Source: Lingula anatina
Taxonomy: Eukaryota; Brachiopoda; Lingulata; Lingulida; Lingulidae
DNA length: 64,000 nucleotides
Direction: 5' to 3'
NCBI RefSeq assembly: GCF_001039355.2
Contig: NW_019773559.1
Location: forward strand, 231,980-295,979
Under the pieces are notes generated by a model that saw nothing but the letters and a program-made list of their open reading frames with translations, was not told the origin of the DNA and made no database searches. Positions 14,201 through 24,312 of this stretch are shown here, one piece after another (position 1 is the first letter of the stretch; every line of letters begins with the position of its first letter). Position numbers and translations under genes: made by a program.

Positions 14201-16477
14201 GATTGGGCTCTGTTGCTGATGCATAGAAGAAAAATATGTATAGAATCTGTTTCTTTAATATAATCATTTAAGTACTAAAAGCAATTCTGCATTACCTGGC
14301 TATCATGTGATTGGTTGACTATCTATTTTTTCTTTGACATGTGCATGTGTTTTTGTCTATAATCATACAATTTTTCTTTATGATATGCATATATTTTATT
14401 GCATCGTGATGTTATCTGGTTTTGATGGAATTTGGTTTTATTTTCCAACTGGTGTCAAACATAAGTTGATTTTAGATCCCCTTCCCCTCGTCACTTGAGT
14501 CCAAGTGTGGTGGCCTATAGTGAGGTGGTGTTTGTGAATCATATTTTGTATTTTGTCCTATCCGTTTATGTACCTCCCCTTGAGTTGAAAGAAGTTATAA
14601 GTTTTTAAAACATAGCAATATTCCTGTAGGAGTTTCACATAACAGCAAGAGCACATATATCCGTAGACATATGGCCTTAGGATTACCACCAGTTATATGA
14701 TATACAGATATCAATTGACATATCTATTAGAGATATATTGAGGAAAATTAATAAGTACACAGCATGCCCAATATAGCAATCACCACATCATAGAAGCAGT
14801 GCATGTTACTCTGAATATTGACAGCAGATCCTTTCACGGCAACAATTGTGATTTCTGTGATGATAACTATATTGACCATGGTATGCACTGTGGGATCACA
14901 CCTAACGCAATGGGGTCACACCTAACACAATGGGATCACACTTAACACAATGGGATCACATCTAACACAATGGGGGGATCACACTTAACGCAAAGAGAAC
15001 CACTTGCCTGTGAAGGGAACTGGAATATAATTGCATGACTGTTTTTTTCCAGCCACAGTGGAGGCACAAATATGATTCTTTATTGTTCAAGAAGATTCAT
15101 AATGCCAAGCAGAACAAACAATAATTATTATTGACCTCACTAAAATTTAGCCATGTTAAAAAGGAACAGGTTTCAGAATGATTGAATTATATTTTCCAAC
15201 CAAAAATCTTTAAATGAGGCTTACCATATCAGCAGTATAATACAAGCAACATGTTTATCAAAACTTAAGTCTGTTCCTATCAGAATGATTTTTTCATTTC
15301 TTTCCTAAAACATCTAATAACAGTGGGGTGCAAAGCATGTGGTATCACAATGCATGCCCTGATCATTTATCCAATATTAGCTTCTGATAACCGGAAGTAA
15401 AACTAGTTTCTTCATGAATGATATTATTTCATGCAAGCTGAATATGTTATTTTGTATCTTAACTTTCTATATTCTTGTCTCATGAATATGTAGCTTTACA
15501 TGTTAAATATTCTCTAAAATCACTAGTTTTTGTTAATGATTGTTGTTAAGTCTTTTCTTTCCTGTCTGGAAGTTCACAAATGCACTCGTTCATGATAAAA
15601 AAAAGCACATGACAGTTATCATTGAAAGGGAACTAGGAAATGTTCCACATTTTCTCACCTGACACTATCATTATCCCAGCATTCCTCATTCAACATGTCT
15701 TCTCTGTTGCCAGGTTACCACTGGGATGCCTCAGACTGGGCCCCTAACCCAGCATTACCTAACATCACAGAAGTGCCTATGAAGGAAGTCCCAGACTCTC
15801 CAGCCTCCAGTAGCAGGAGTAACCAAAGCGGAGGCTCCAACACTGTGATAGCCAATGAGGCCTCTGGAAGCAACCCACCCATGCAGTACAGCAACCAGTA
15901 CCCCTATGATTCAGAATTCCCAGAATATGATTCAGAATATGTGGGAGACTCGGAATATGCTGAGAATGAGGATGACGACGATGATGACGAGTTTGATGAC
16001 AATGATGACAATTTAGATTTCCCTGAACCTCCCAATTTTGAGCAAATCTTACAGTTACAGGGAGAATTGAATTATGACGATAATTACCAACCTGGGCAGC
16101 TGAATTACAATCTCCACCCCAACCAGTACCTTCCCAACTATAATGTGGATGGGAATGGAGATCACGATCGCTGGCCCGAACCCCCTCGGGAGCCTCAGAA
16201 CAATATGGCTGCAGGTGACAATAATGTTCAATACGGTTTCCCCAATGTGCCAAGACGTTTCCCCATGGATTATTACACGGACTATGACCAATCCGCAGCC
16301 TCGGCTGTGGATGACATGAGTGTGTCGATGGGTGGCTATACATCAACTAACGCCTCCATGTCTGACATCTCGGGACTGTGTGAAATAGAGGACAGCGAAA
16401 TTAACCTCAGTGACAATGATAGTGACGATAATATCTCATCAAAGATGTCCAACGCACATTTGCACACTCAAGTGTGA
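239..16477 (+). CDS. FAT1: FAT1/2/3-type (Fat-like) giant cadherin, C-terminal part
   Basis: Single-pass adhesion receptor of the FAT family, acting in planar polarity and actin/cell-contact organisation (family knowledge). The 5' end lies before the window. Exons read: 239-384, 664-901, 1236-1450, 1676-1813, 2121-2264, 4103-5345, 5753-5886, 6071-6461, 6731-6886, 7140-7307, 7721-7930, 8164-8676, 8939-9055, 10752-10814, 15714-16477. All have GT/AG borders and matching phases, giving about 1,545 residues. Order: cadherin repeats (DINDNPP, DYNDNAP, DANDNPP), juxtaposed FAT-specific region, EGF, laminin G, EGFs, membrane helix, cytoplasmic tail. FAT1/3-type rather than Fat4/Dachsous because of the post-cadherin region, one laminin G, the tail motifs NYGSAAEELE and YHWDASDW, and the C-terminal HTQV. 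A second copy of two exons (11932-12048, 13747-13809) is probably an assembly artefact and is left out of this model. It preserves phase, so a pipeline could include it. Confidence 0.9.
1480..1600. repeat. Imperfect tandem repeat in a FAT-like intron
   Basis: Repeated acacaatcaacacactgtca blocks in the 1451-1675 intron. Part of it is open in frame with the flanking exons, but acceptor and phase data place it in the intron. Confidence 0.7.
4103..5345 (+). CDS. FAT1: FAT-like gene: large exon, last cadherin repeats, FAT-specific region, first EGF
   Basis: A 1,243-nt exon starting after tttgtag and ending before gtatgg, phase 1 out. It encodes the final two cadherin units (NGPPFTFNI, then PGGTIGRIKAVDRDTYD), then the FAT1/3-type region VRFKNMLPEEF...IYILSVQP between the cadherin array and the EGF/LamG block. 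A basic stretch (REKRD, KRRALHRK) follows, then an EGF-like module with six cysteines (INECSDNPC...CICPRGKTGPKC). REKRD resembles a furin-type site; FAT1 is proteolytically processed, but cleavage here is inference. Confidence 0.9.
5753..6461 (+). CDS. FAT1: FAT-like gene: laminin G domain exons
   Basis: Two exons (5753-5886, 6071-6461) form one laminin G domain: FAHWILKETIRRRLSLSMSL, then GESDFSVLELSNGYIQYRFDCGSGP, INDGSWHKITVERHG, and the closing FLGCMKEVKVKG with its cysteine. Phases 1-0 and 0-1 connect to the EGF exons on either side. A single LamG is typical of FAT1/FAT3-like proteins, whereas FAT4/Fat have two. Confidence 0.88.
6731..7930 (+). CDS. FAT1: FAT-like gene: EGF repeat exons
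   Basis: Three phase 1-1 exons (6731-6886, 7140-7307, 7721-7930) encode four EGF modules: CRSIPCHNGGTC, DPCASSPCLHGG-TC, FYCLPNPCKNGGVC, and the calcium-binding type DIDECKVRNPCKNGGSC. A short juxtamembrane stretch follows. All introns are phase 1, as is common for shuffled extracellular modules. The intron 7308-7720 carries a MITE at 7436-7593. Confidence 0.88.
7436..7593. mobile_element. MITE family 1 (G-run/C-run hairpin), copy a
   Basis: Terminal inverted repeats caggcccgtagccagc and ggctacaggcctg. Internal ggggggttctt and gaaccccccg runs face each other, and gtggac...cagagtggacctttt is internal. The flanking 5-bp direct repeat gacta (7431-7435 and 7594-7598) is a probable target-site duplication. 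No ORF; non-autonomous. Confidence 0.75.
8164..8676 (+). CDS. FAT1: FAT-like gene: transmembrane and proximal cytoplasmic exon
   Basis: Starts in the membrane helix (CVVGILFIVIIFVVV) followed by the stop-transfer run RRHVVRKKRRQER, which sets the topology. The tail continues with a proline-rich patch (IPPSPRPPPVPNRP), a candidate SH3/EVH1 ligand, and NYGSAAEELE, a motif shared with vertebrate FAT1. Phase 1 in and out. Confidence 0.88.
8939..9055 (+). CDS. FAT1: FAT-like gene: cytoplasmic exon, copy 1
   Basis: 117-nt symmetric (phase 1-1) exon, GDPKSSTDSRLTALQQ... to ESEDEMG. The donor gtatgt is also the start of a 21-bp minisatellite (9058-9204). Compared with the second copy at 11932-12048 there are four differences (ctg/cta, gca/gcg, caa/cag, gga/ggc), all synonymous. 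That supports the frame and purifying selection. Confidence 0.85.
9058..9204. repeat. 21-bp minisatellite next to a splice donor, copy 1
   Basis: Seven units of atgtattgatacaatgtagat with point variants, starting 2 bp into the intron. The allelic copy also has seven units, with different variants. Confidence 0.85.
10752..10814 (+). CDS. FAT1: FAT-like gene: 63-nt micro-exon, copy 1
   Basis: Acceptor cttgtag and donor gtattt bound 63 nt in phase 1-1, encoding a basic segment (ISNLTRANLRSFTAANRGKR) that joins in frame to the YHWDASDW exon. Its length is a multiple of three, so it could be a cassette exon. The second copy at 13747-13809 is identical. The following ORF, rich in tctagtggtagcg repeats, is intronic. 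Confidence 0.65.
11932..12048 (+). CDS. FAT1: FAT-like cytoplasmic exon, second copy (probably a false duplicate)
   Basis: Near-identical to 8939-9055 with only synonymous changes, inside the second copy of a 3-kb direct repeat that begins immediately after the N at 11900. Frame-neutral if spliced in. Read as the other allele of the same exon, not a second exon. Confidence 0.7.
12051..12197. repeat. 21-bp minisatellite, copy 2
   Basis: Seven units, allelic to 9058-9204. The first units read ...gttgag instead of ...gtagat, so point variants but not unit number differ. Confidence 0.85.
13747..13809 (+). CDS. FAT1: FAT-like micro-exon, second copy (probably a false duplicate)
   Basis: Identical in sequence to 10752-10814, with the same acceptor and donor, in the second copy of the 3-kb repeat. 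Probably the allelic copy. Either this copy or the first is joined to the last exon at 15714. Confidence 0.6.
14889..14993. repeat. About 20-bp tandem repeat
   Basis: Five imperfect units of tgggatcacacctaacacaa in the last FAT-like intron, just after the 3-kb repeat ends. Related in base composition to the 1480-1600 repeat on the same strand. Confidence 0.75.
14994..15713. other. Rest of the last FAT-like intron
   Basis: AT-rich; no exon with supported borders seen. Confidence 0.6.
15714..16477 (+). CDS. FAT1: FAT-like gene: last coding exon, acidic tail with PDZ-type C-terminus
   Basis: Opens with GYHWDASDWAPNPALPNITE, the conserved FAT1/3 tail motif. It has a strongly acidic run (EDDDDDDEFDDNDDN), a tyrosine/asparagine-rich segment, and ends MSDISGLCEIEDSEINLSDNDSDDN... 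to HTQV-stop. Vertebrate FAT1 ends HTEV, so the PDZ ligand appears retained. The stop is at 16475-16477. Confidence 0.9.
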
Positions 16478-18200
16478 CAACATTGCTGCCATTGAAACCT
16501 GCTGAACAAGGTTAAGGTGTCCTTTGATTATAAATTACTGAGCTGAAAATCTCAGTCATGTCACTAGCATTCTGAGAAATCCAACAGTTTTTGTTTTTTT
16601 CAGTGTTTTATGTTGGATACAATCAATGTCACATGTTGTGTAAGTTTTAAAGTGTATGACTTTGTATCTCTAGTGTGGACTTGGGTCCTTTGGACAACAG
16701 TACAACAGCATTCAATATCTAGAGAGCTGAAGATTATCATTTTACAATTCAGGAAGTAGCTAGGAAATCGTACTTTTAAAGACCATTTTAGAATTGTACA
16801 GTTGTTATTCCAATGAAGTAAAATGAGGTTGCCTTAAAGAGACATAATTTGTTTACGGTGGTGTAGCATCAGATGCCTTGGTCACTGTTGGCATGGTTAC
16901 AGTTATTCTGTAAGAATCGTTGCTATGCCATTGTCGGTTACCATAGCAACCACTGTCATGGCATCTTCCACTGCAACATTTGAAATGCAATACTGGTGCT
17001 GAGGTTTAGAAGTGCTCTTGTGAGCACAGATGACAAATAAAGACAGGTATTTGTATAATATGATTATATAGGTCTAGATTTGTATCTGGTGCATTTAACT
17101 GATTAATGAACATTGCCTTCGTGAGGAGCTCTATGAGCTCTCTTCAGGTGACCTATGCAGATGCACACAATGCATTTTGTACAGTTCCATTGCTGTATGT
17201 ATTTTATCAACACATCATATTTGTGTTTGCTTTTTCAATCTTCAACCAAGCTCTGTATCAAAGCAAAATGCACAGAATGTTTAAATAACAAATATTGTTC
17301 AATGTATCAATCTGAAATGTTGAAATAGAGGCTAGTTTGTGGAGCTATTTAGAAAGTGGACCAAAGAATATTTAAGTGAAGTTAATGTGTACAGATAAGT
17401 GTTTTGTTCTTTGTAGTGGGAATATTGGTCATTTTTAGTTTAAAAGCATGCATACCTATCCAAATTGTATATTTTGGATGGCTGAATATCGGCACAATGC
17501 CATGTGTTTCATTCATTTGTGAAGTCAGTATTTCAATTTATTAGCCTGTACATAAGATAAGCAATTGAAAATTATAGACCCTGCATATCCACATCGAATA
17601 GTTCAATTTTTTCTTCATTTGTGTATATTTTGTTACGAGCCTCCTTTCCCATGACACGTGGAAATCGAGACACAGAGGTTTGAATTGTGTGGGGAGGTGT
17701 GCCTTTTCTATTTCGTGTGGTCTAAGTGCCTGATCTCGTATTAAAGAAAAACAAAAAGCAGCTTTACATGTGCTTGTGGTGAACTTGGTATACATACAAA
17801 CATACATGAATACAAGTCATTTTCTACTGGTGCCATTGTAAATTTATTCAAGTTAGAAGGTGAAGTCCACAGAAACAGTGTATTTAAATAAGAGAGCTTT
17901 ATAATTGGCTCGAATGAAGGTTTTCGTAATATTTTCTGTATTTAAGTGTCGTGGTAATTGAGAATTGTGTCAAAGAAGTAGAAGAAGAAACACAAAGTGT
18001 AACTTACTGTCAGGGTTCTAGAACACCTGTCTCGGGTGAAGTGGCTGGGACACTGTTAGAGTAGTGTACTAGTACTGGGGTCTTCTGGCGTCCGTTGCAA
18101 GACGCTGTAGGAGGCATGCCATAGGAATGACTGGTTGTCAGTACATCGTGTAGGATTATTTTACGTCACATGGAAATAAATTTTATACGCATTTCATACC
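16478..18200 (+). other. 3' untranslated region of the FAT-like gene
   Basis: No coding signal. AATAAA occurs at 17036-17041 and 18175-18180, giving UTRs of about 0.6 or 1.7 kb. It contains an RFX-type X-box/stem-loop at 16919-16950 (separate entry). Confidence 0.6.
16919..16950. promoter_or_regulatory. X-box-like site overlapping a stem-loop
   Basis: GTTACCATAGCAAC (16937-16950) fits the symmetric RFX consensus. Its 3' half is also the perfect complement of GTTGCTATG (16919-16927), with a 14-nt loop. A related half-site, gttggcatggttac, lies near 16887. Either a DNA site or an RNA hairpin is possible; function is not shown. Confidence 0.35.
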
Positions 18201-18345
18201 AATATGTGGCTTCTGTTGTTTTGTTCTCCGTGTGAGTGTGCTCGTTACGGGATGGGGTAAGGAAGTCCACAATTGATTTTAAAAAAGTACTCGGTTTAAG
18301 AAGGCGTTTTAATTTTCTTCCTTGCAAAATTGTTTTATCTATAAT

Positions 18346-18378
18346 CTAAGATCTAATAAACCGTTTATTAGATCTTAG
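18346..18378. terminator. Perfect palindrome with AATAAA on both strands
   Basis: Arms ctaagatctaataaa and tttattagatcttag with a 3-nt centre (ccg). AATAAA reads on + at 18355-18360 and on - at 18364-18369. Could act as a bidirectional 3'-end signal downstream of the FAT-like gene, or be transposon debris. Confidence 0.35.
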
Positions 18379-19155
18379 CTATAATTAAGATTTTTTCCCT
18401 ATAATCCAAGTTGCTTGGACCAGTTAAATCCCTATTTATCTGCATCAATGTGCTAACACTGGTTAATGAAGTTTTTGAATGGACGTCAAGTACCAAAGCA
18501 AAATTGGATTGCGGTTGCTGTGCTTTTATCCAGGCGGTAGGGTTCAGGCATGTCTCCTCTCAAGCAATGGACTATAATTTTTAAAGATATTCACAAAATC
18601 TGAACGGAATTGTTATCTGTATAAACTAGGGCCCATCAAACATAAGGTCCTAGTTTTAGGAGAAGGTCCTGGACACCATGCTGTACTCAGAAACGCTGTA
18701 TTTGCCAGCTGAATTTTCATCTAACTTTTGTGGATCAGCTCCAAAAGTATTTGTAATCAATAGAATCATTCATTGAGATTTAAATTTTAAGAAAACGTGT
18801 CGCTTAAATGTCACCATTGAATCGAGATTCAAGCTTGGTCCTCATTTGAAAAGATGCCTTATGCCAAATTCAAGGTTTTCAACAAAGCACATTATCCATA
18901 ATATAAAGTATCAATCAATTTCACCTGACAATGAAAACAATGGCTGGTTAAAAGATAGAGAATGGGTAATATAGGAGAGCTCAGCAAATTACACTAGTAC
19001 TAGAACACCTGATGCAATGCGTCCGGAATCGTGTGATTGAAAGCACTTAATCTTATCCGTTAATCTTATCTGCGTAGTCTCTCAACAGTTATGATATGAG
19101 ATTAATATTTGAGCAAAGGTACACACAACGCCGCATTTAAGTGGTATTATGCATT

Positions 19156-19157
19156 GT

Positions 19158-19204
<47 letters not shown>

Positions 19205-19206
19205 TT
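19156..19206. repeat. (TTTA)n microsatellite
   Basis: About 12 uninterrupted tttA units. Confidence 0.95.
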
Positions 19207-20148
19207 GTCATAGCATTGAAACCAAGGAACAAGATTGTGGCACTTGCGGAAGAAAATACCAAAAGTGCTTAAGTTTTTCCTGAAAGTTAACAACTCGACG
19301 TTCTTAACAGTAATGGCAGTCTTATATAACCCTGTTTTGAAGGCAAATATTGGCGGTAAATGGACGGTTACTTGAATTAGGATTTCGCTAGAACTGTGAA
19401 CGCCCGTCAAATATCTGTGTGCATAGCAGTGAGCAAATAGCGACAATCTCGTAGCTAATGGAACGCTGTCAAATGAAACAGTGTTGTGGCTAGTGATATC
19501 ACAAACATTGGGCAGTTTTAAAAATAATTTTCTCTATAACGAGCGGTTGCCGTATAGGAAGTAAAACAAGTCGTGTTATCCATCCAGATAAGATTTTGCT
19601 TTATTTATATAAAATAAACTACCCAGCTGCTGCAAATCATCTGACCTGGAAAATATATCTGTAGCAATTAGACACTCTTATACAGACTCATTGCTTTCCA
19701 GTATATATGTAACACCAAGCAATTATGGCATACACCTAAATTCTGTTTTACCTACAAATGGTATTAAACAACAAGCATAATATTACCCCAACCCCCACCC
19801 CACCTCCCCCTCCCCCTGATTTTCTGTTATCACAGCACGTGAGGGACCTGAAAAGGGCACCGCGTCCGTTAAAAAGCAGAGGGTTTCAGAGAGAAAAGCA
19901 GCGCTCACACTGGACTGGAGATTTACCCAGTTCTCTCCAAAGTCGGCTTTCTTATATTATAGCTAGCCCCTGTTAGCGGAAATGGGGAGACGCGCTAAAA
20001 ACACAAGTTCACTGATGTCGTGCAACTAATATAAGGGGACTTGAGATATTAGTCAACTTAATAGACCCCATTAATCGTATGCCCAGATAAGGGTGACGTT
20101 GTGAACACAACTATTTAGTACAGGGGCGACGTGGTCTTGTTTTGGCTG

Positions 20149-20156
20149 TATATATT
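20149..20156 (+). promoter_or_regulatory. Probable TATA box of the phosphoesterase gene
   Basis: tatatatt 50 bp before the ATG at 20199, with GC-richer sequence around and no earlier ATG between them. A start of transcription near 20180 would leave a very short leader. Confidence 0.45.
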
Positions 20157-20198
20157 GGAGGTTCAGTGGCAAGCGTCTGCTCCGCTGTGGACAGCATC

Positions 20199-23100
20199 AT
20201 GGGTTGTCAGGAGTCTAAGGTGGTTGATGTCAGACCGTCTGCAGATGGAAAGAATGGCCAATCAAGGAATTCGACTGGAGGAGATGCGAAACAACCCGAA
20301 AAGGTAGACAGTAAATAGTCTATGAGCCGTTTGATACAGTTGGTTCGATAGTATCACTATCAGATATCACCGTTGATCACCATCGGTTTTTCTGATACAT
20401 GGCAACCAGTTTATGGTTCTGGGCAAAAGTAAATGTTTCAGTGAACTGTATAGGCCTATACTGTAGAGGAGAAAGTGTGGAACATACGAATGCTTGCAAT
20501 GGAAGGCCTTCCAGACGAATTAAATGTTAGTTAGGTTTACACAGACAAAATGCATCTAGCAGATGTTTGAGGCAAAGGTTAAGTTTTTTAGTATAAAGAA
20601 GTGTTTCTTCCAGAATCGATCCACTGCTAAGGTATAAACCGGCATGTTCAGACACTGGGCAGTATTCGAAATTAAACCACGGCCGTGTATAGTACATAGT
20701 CCTTGTTTGTTTGTTTGTATGTATATTTTGTTTGTTGTATATGATAAATTATGTACTAGTAAATGATAAGCAAAGTTTCGATTCGAGAACAGTCATTAGA
20801 CAGAAATGGCGTAATGCACAGGTTTCCACTTTACGTTTTGTTCATGTTATTCAAATAAATAGAGACACAAAATGTGTTTGTATCGCTGGACTACGGTAGT
20901 CAGTTCACACAGGCAGCAGCTGTAAAACTTTGGTCTGAGTGTAATTGGTCTACCTGACAGTGAGAGATATCCTGGCCCTTACCATTTATCTTTCCATCGT
21001 CGTGAGGACCCAAGCATTCTCTTTAAGATGCGTTTAAAGCATTATTTCGTAAATGAATTGATGAACTTTATAACAATTTTATCAGTAACAAGCATTTTGC
21101 AAATTTGCATTTGTGCAAAATGAAAATATATAACAAATCCGAGTTAAAAGCTGTCTTAAAGGTGCATGTTCATAGGACATGTCATAAAGTGTAATTTCGA
21201 TAATTTGATAGTTGCTTAGTACCCCCGGTATAAGCGTGATTTCGCGCCTTAATCTGACGAACTGTTACTATAAATCTATCGCTGGTATCTATGTACAGTG
21301 TTGAACGGCTCGTGACCTCGGTACACGACGCGAATTCCGCCCTTCTTTTAGTTATAATCGCCATAACAGGTATTCAATGTTTATGATCTCAACAAGGTAA
21401 CATTGGTTGTGTATTAATCCTCATATATTACTGATAACACCATACTTTTAACTGTGTCAGATTGAACCTAATTGTTTCATCAGGCAAAGTGGGTGTTATC
21501 ACGTTTATCAGGCCATTATTACTGATTGTGGAATCTGTGCGAAGTAGCATTTCAGTACACTGCAACGTGCTATACAGTATTTCTTTACTTAATATGGGCA
21601 GTTTTGACTTTTACGGGACGTATGAAAAACAAATATTGGAAAATAAGAAATATTATCATTTCTAACTAAATGTAAGAGTTATTGAACAGTGCCTATGCCC
21701 CCAGCTTACCAATTTGCTATCACAAAGTTTCTGTAAAGTTGTTTTCAATCACACATTTTTGTACTTTTCATTTAGTTTCGGTACAGCTCACAGATAAGCG
21801 GGCCAGGAGCTAAAACATACATCTGTAATATGATAGACCAAACTTGTCGCCTGGTTTCCGATAGTTCCGTCGTCACAGCAATCCAAGATCTGCCGCCTGG
21901 AAACTGGAAAGAGGTGCTTCCAGAATTCTGCGATGCCGATTTCAGCATATATGAGGCAGACGACATTCCTCTCCCATCCACAGCAGACAATGAGCCCGCC
22001 ATATTGGATCCCAACGAACAATTGGATATTCAGGAATACAAGAAGGACAAGGAGGTTTGGCGGGCCAAACGAAAAGTGGAGTTCGAGTATATGACCCCGT
22101 TGGGGACGGCGAGCGAACCAGTGATGGAGGTAAGTGATGGAGGACATACTATGTTCAGTGTCCGGCTTAAAAAATCCTATTTTCCTGTAATCTTGATTCA
22201 ATGAACTGTCGCTAACGAGCATTTTTCTTAATTTTTAATTTAGTTTAAAGGGATAATAACTCTTCGTATGAGGTCTATATTTCACTATAAAAACATTGTG
22301 AATAATTCACAGAAATATAATATATTCTGTTTTACGACAAAAGCAGCAGTTATAGCTTTTATTCTGATATCTGAGCTTGTCTTCAGACCACGTGACCTCC
22401 ATTGATAGCTATACTCTGTTACAATCTCTTAAGAGATTTTAACAAAAAACCAAACTTAAAAAAAAAAAAAAAAACAGGGGCTAACTTTGAATGTAAAAAT
22501 GGATTCATTAGCCATTGGCAAGTATGGGAAAATTGTTGTTTACTCCAGGAAAATTCATTTTTTGGCCAAAACGAAGAGTTATTATCCCTTTAAGTTTGGT
22601 TCTCAAGAATGTTTTACACAATCACGCGGTTTACACAATGAGCATTGCTTGTATTACGCTAAGAGTTGCCGTTGAAACCTGACATAATTTTTTTTTAATC
22701 TTTCAAATTCAAATATATTCATGAACCACATTCCAGGTAGAGTTCGCCATCGCTCCAGAAAACCAAAAACGCGAGATCCACGTCATGAGCGACATTCACC
22801 TCAGCTGCTATTGGTCAGACGGAATGGCGGACAAAGTCCGGTACCAGATGGACCAAATGCTGACCAATGAGCGCATCCACACGTACGTGATGCTTGGCGA
22901 CGTGTTCGAGATGTGGCTTGACGACATACACCAAGTCCCGCCAACCATAGAAGAACAAGCCAAGAAATGGACGGCAGATCCAGTGGTCGAATATTTCACC
23001 AGCTCGGTCAGGCGCATGGTTGATGAAAAGGATGTCAACGTATTTTTCGTCCGAGGAAACCATGATCACGAAATAACGGCAGAAATGGTGCAAAAGTTTT

Positions 23101-24312
23101 TTGGGCCCAAGGTTCGATTTGTTGAAGGAACGCTTATCTATAAAATCAACGACGGTGGCGGGAACCAGTACCGCATCCGTTTTGCACACGGCCATGACTG
23201 GGATCTCTTCAACTCGTATGCACTACGCGACACTGGGGAACTTATCGCTGGATACCCTGTGGGTTACTATGTTGCCAGAGCCGTCGCTAGCAGCCAAAGG
23301 TTTGATGGTATGCACGACGTGGAACATCTACTGTTGAGCTTCCTCCAGGGGCTCTTACGAACAATTCCCAAGTCTCTGGAAGATGATCTGTCCAGAATCC
23401 TTGCGGGAGCAACTGTGCAAAAGAAGCTAACGAGAAATCTGATGGAGGGCGCCTTCGGCACGTCTAAACTCGACGGAGAATGGAAGTTGGTGATTGCCGA
23501 AGATAAATTTGTGACTCTGAGAACCATCCTCAACTATCCTTACATTCGCCTGCTGAATAAATTGGTAAGCCATTTCTATAGCTTCCCCATTTGTTTTGCA
23601 AGTGCTTCCTTTACAACCTTACATTTCTCTGATAAGTAGGAAACAGTGAGTAATATACCGGTAATATCATAACGAAATACACAACACTTCATTAAAATCT
23701 TTCAAAAATTGCTGTTTCCCGCAGAGAGGCGACGACATAGTGTTCCACATGGTAAAGGCCGCCATGGGGAATTATGACAAACTCCTGTACGCATGCGCAG
23801 AAGATGTGGTGGTATTGGCACACACACACCGTTGGGTTTTGGAGAAAATAGATTCTTTCACCAAGAATGACCTTATTTATGCCAACACTGGGGCGTGGAC
23901 TAAATGTGCTAAAGAGGTAAATAATGGACTGAATACATATTTGTTATTAAAAGTAATATGCTGAAAAAAAGTTACATTTTATATTATACTAATTAAAGTT
24001 GCCTTGCGCTTAAAAACACAACTAAATCTGGATCAGTTCGACTTTTTTTAATAAAGCCATCTTTTTTTCTCCCCATAAGATGTTCATCCGCACTATTCAA
24101 CATTTTTTTTAATAAAGCCATCTTTTTTCTCCCCATAAGATGTTCATCCGCACTATTCAACATTACCCATTTGCAAACTGATAAAAAGTTATCAGCATTT
24201 TATATTAACTTTGATTTAACTTTCCCTCCCGTTTCAGTATTCCTATGTAACTATCAGCCCGCCAGGTGGAGATCAGGATGGAAAAGTTGTCGTCTGCCAC
24301 GGGGAAAACTGA
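20199..24312 (+). CDS. LpxH-like calcineurin-type metallophosphoesterase with N-terminal acylation motif
   Basis: Exons 20199-20303, 21776-22129, 22737-23564, 23725-23916, 24238-24312, all phase 0, giving 517 residues. The two-metal phosphoesterase motifs are complete and in order: SDIHL (171-175), LGDVFEMW (206-213), GNHD (260-263), HGHDWD (304-309), AHTH (461-464; usually GHTH). GDVFEMW and GNHD spacing recall bacterial LpxH (UDP-2,3-diacylglucosamine hydrolase). Animals do not make lipid A, so the substrate here is unknown, possibly a pyrophosphate lipid or nucleotide. The start is chosen at MGCQESK: strong Kozak context (A at -3, G at +4), a TATA box upstream and a clean phase-0 exon. MGCxxS fits N-myristoylation at Gly2 plus possible palmitoylation at Cys3, so membrane attachment is predicted. 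An internal ATG at 21830 is the weaker alternative. AATAAA at 24997-25002 is a possible 3' end. Confidence 0.85.
24044..24164. repeat. 60-bp tandem duplication in an intron
   Basis: Two adjacent near-identical copies of ttttttaataaagccatc...ctattcaacat within the last phosphoesterase intron (23917-24237). Confidence 0.9.

Larger units (their letters stand above)
11901..14889. repeat. FAT1: 3-kb direct repeat, copy 2 (allelic duplicate)
   Basis: Partner of 8908-11899. Differences are scattered SNPs and short indels. At the far end copy 1 reads gtatgcacaat and stops at the N, while copy 2 continues into unique intron sequence (gtatgcactgtggg). Confidence 0.88.
18201..20148. other. Intergenic region between the FAT-like and phosphoesterase genes
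   Basis: No supported gene. Contains the perfect palindrome at 18346-18378, a (TTTA)n array at 19156-19206 and a C-rich run near 19790-19818. Short ORFs here have no recognisable content. Confidence 0.6.

Noticed and set aside
15777-16346. 189-residue minus-strand ORF
   Set aside because: Antisense shadow of the acidic FAT-like last exon; His/Cys richness comes from GAT/GAC codons read backwards.
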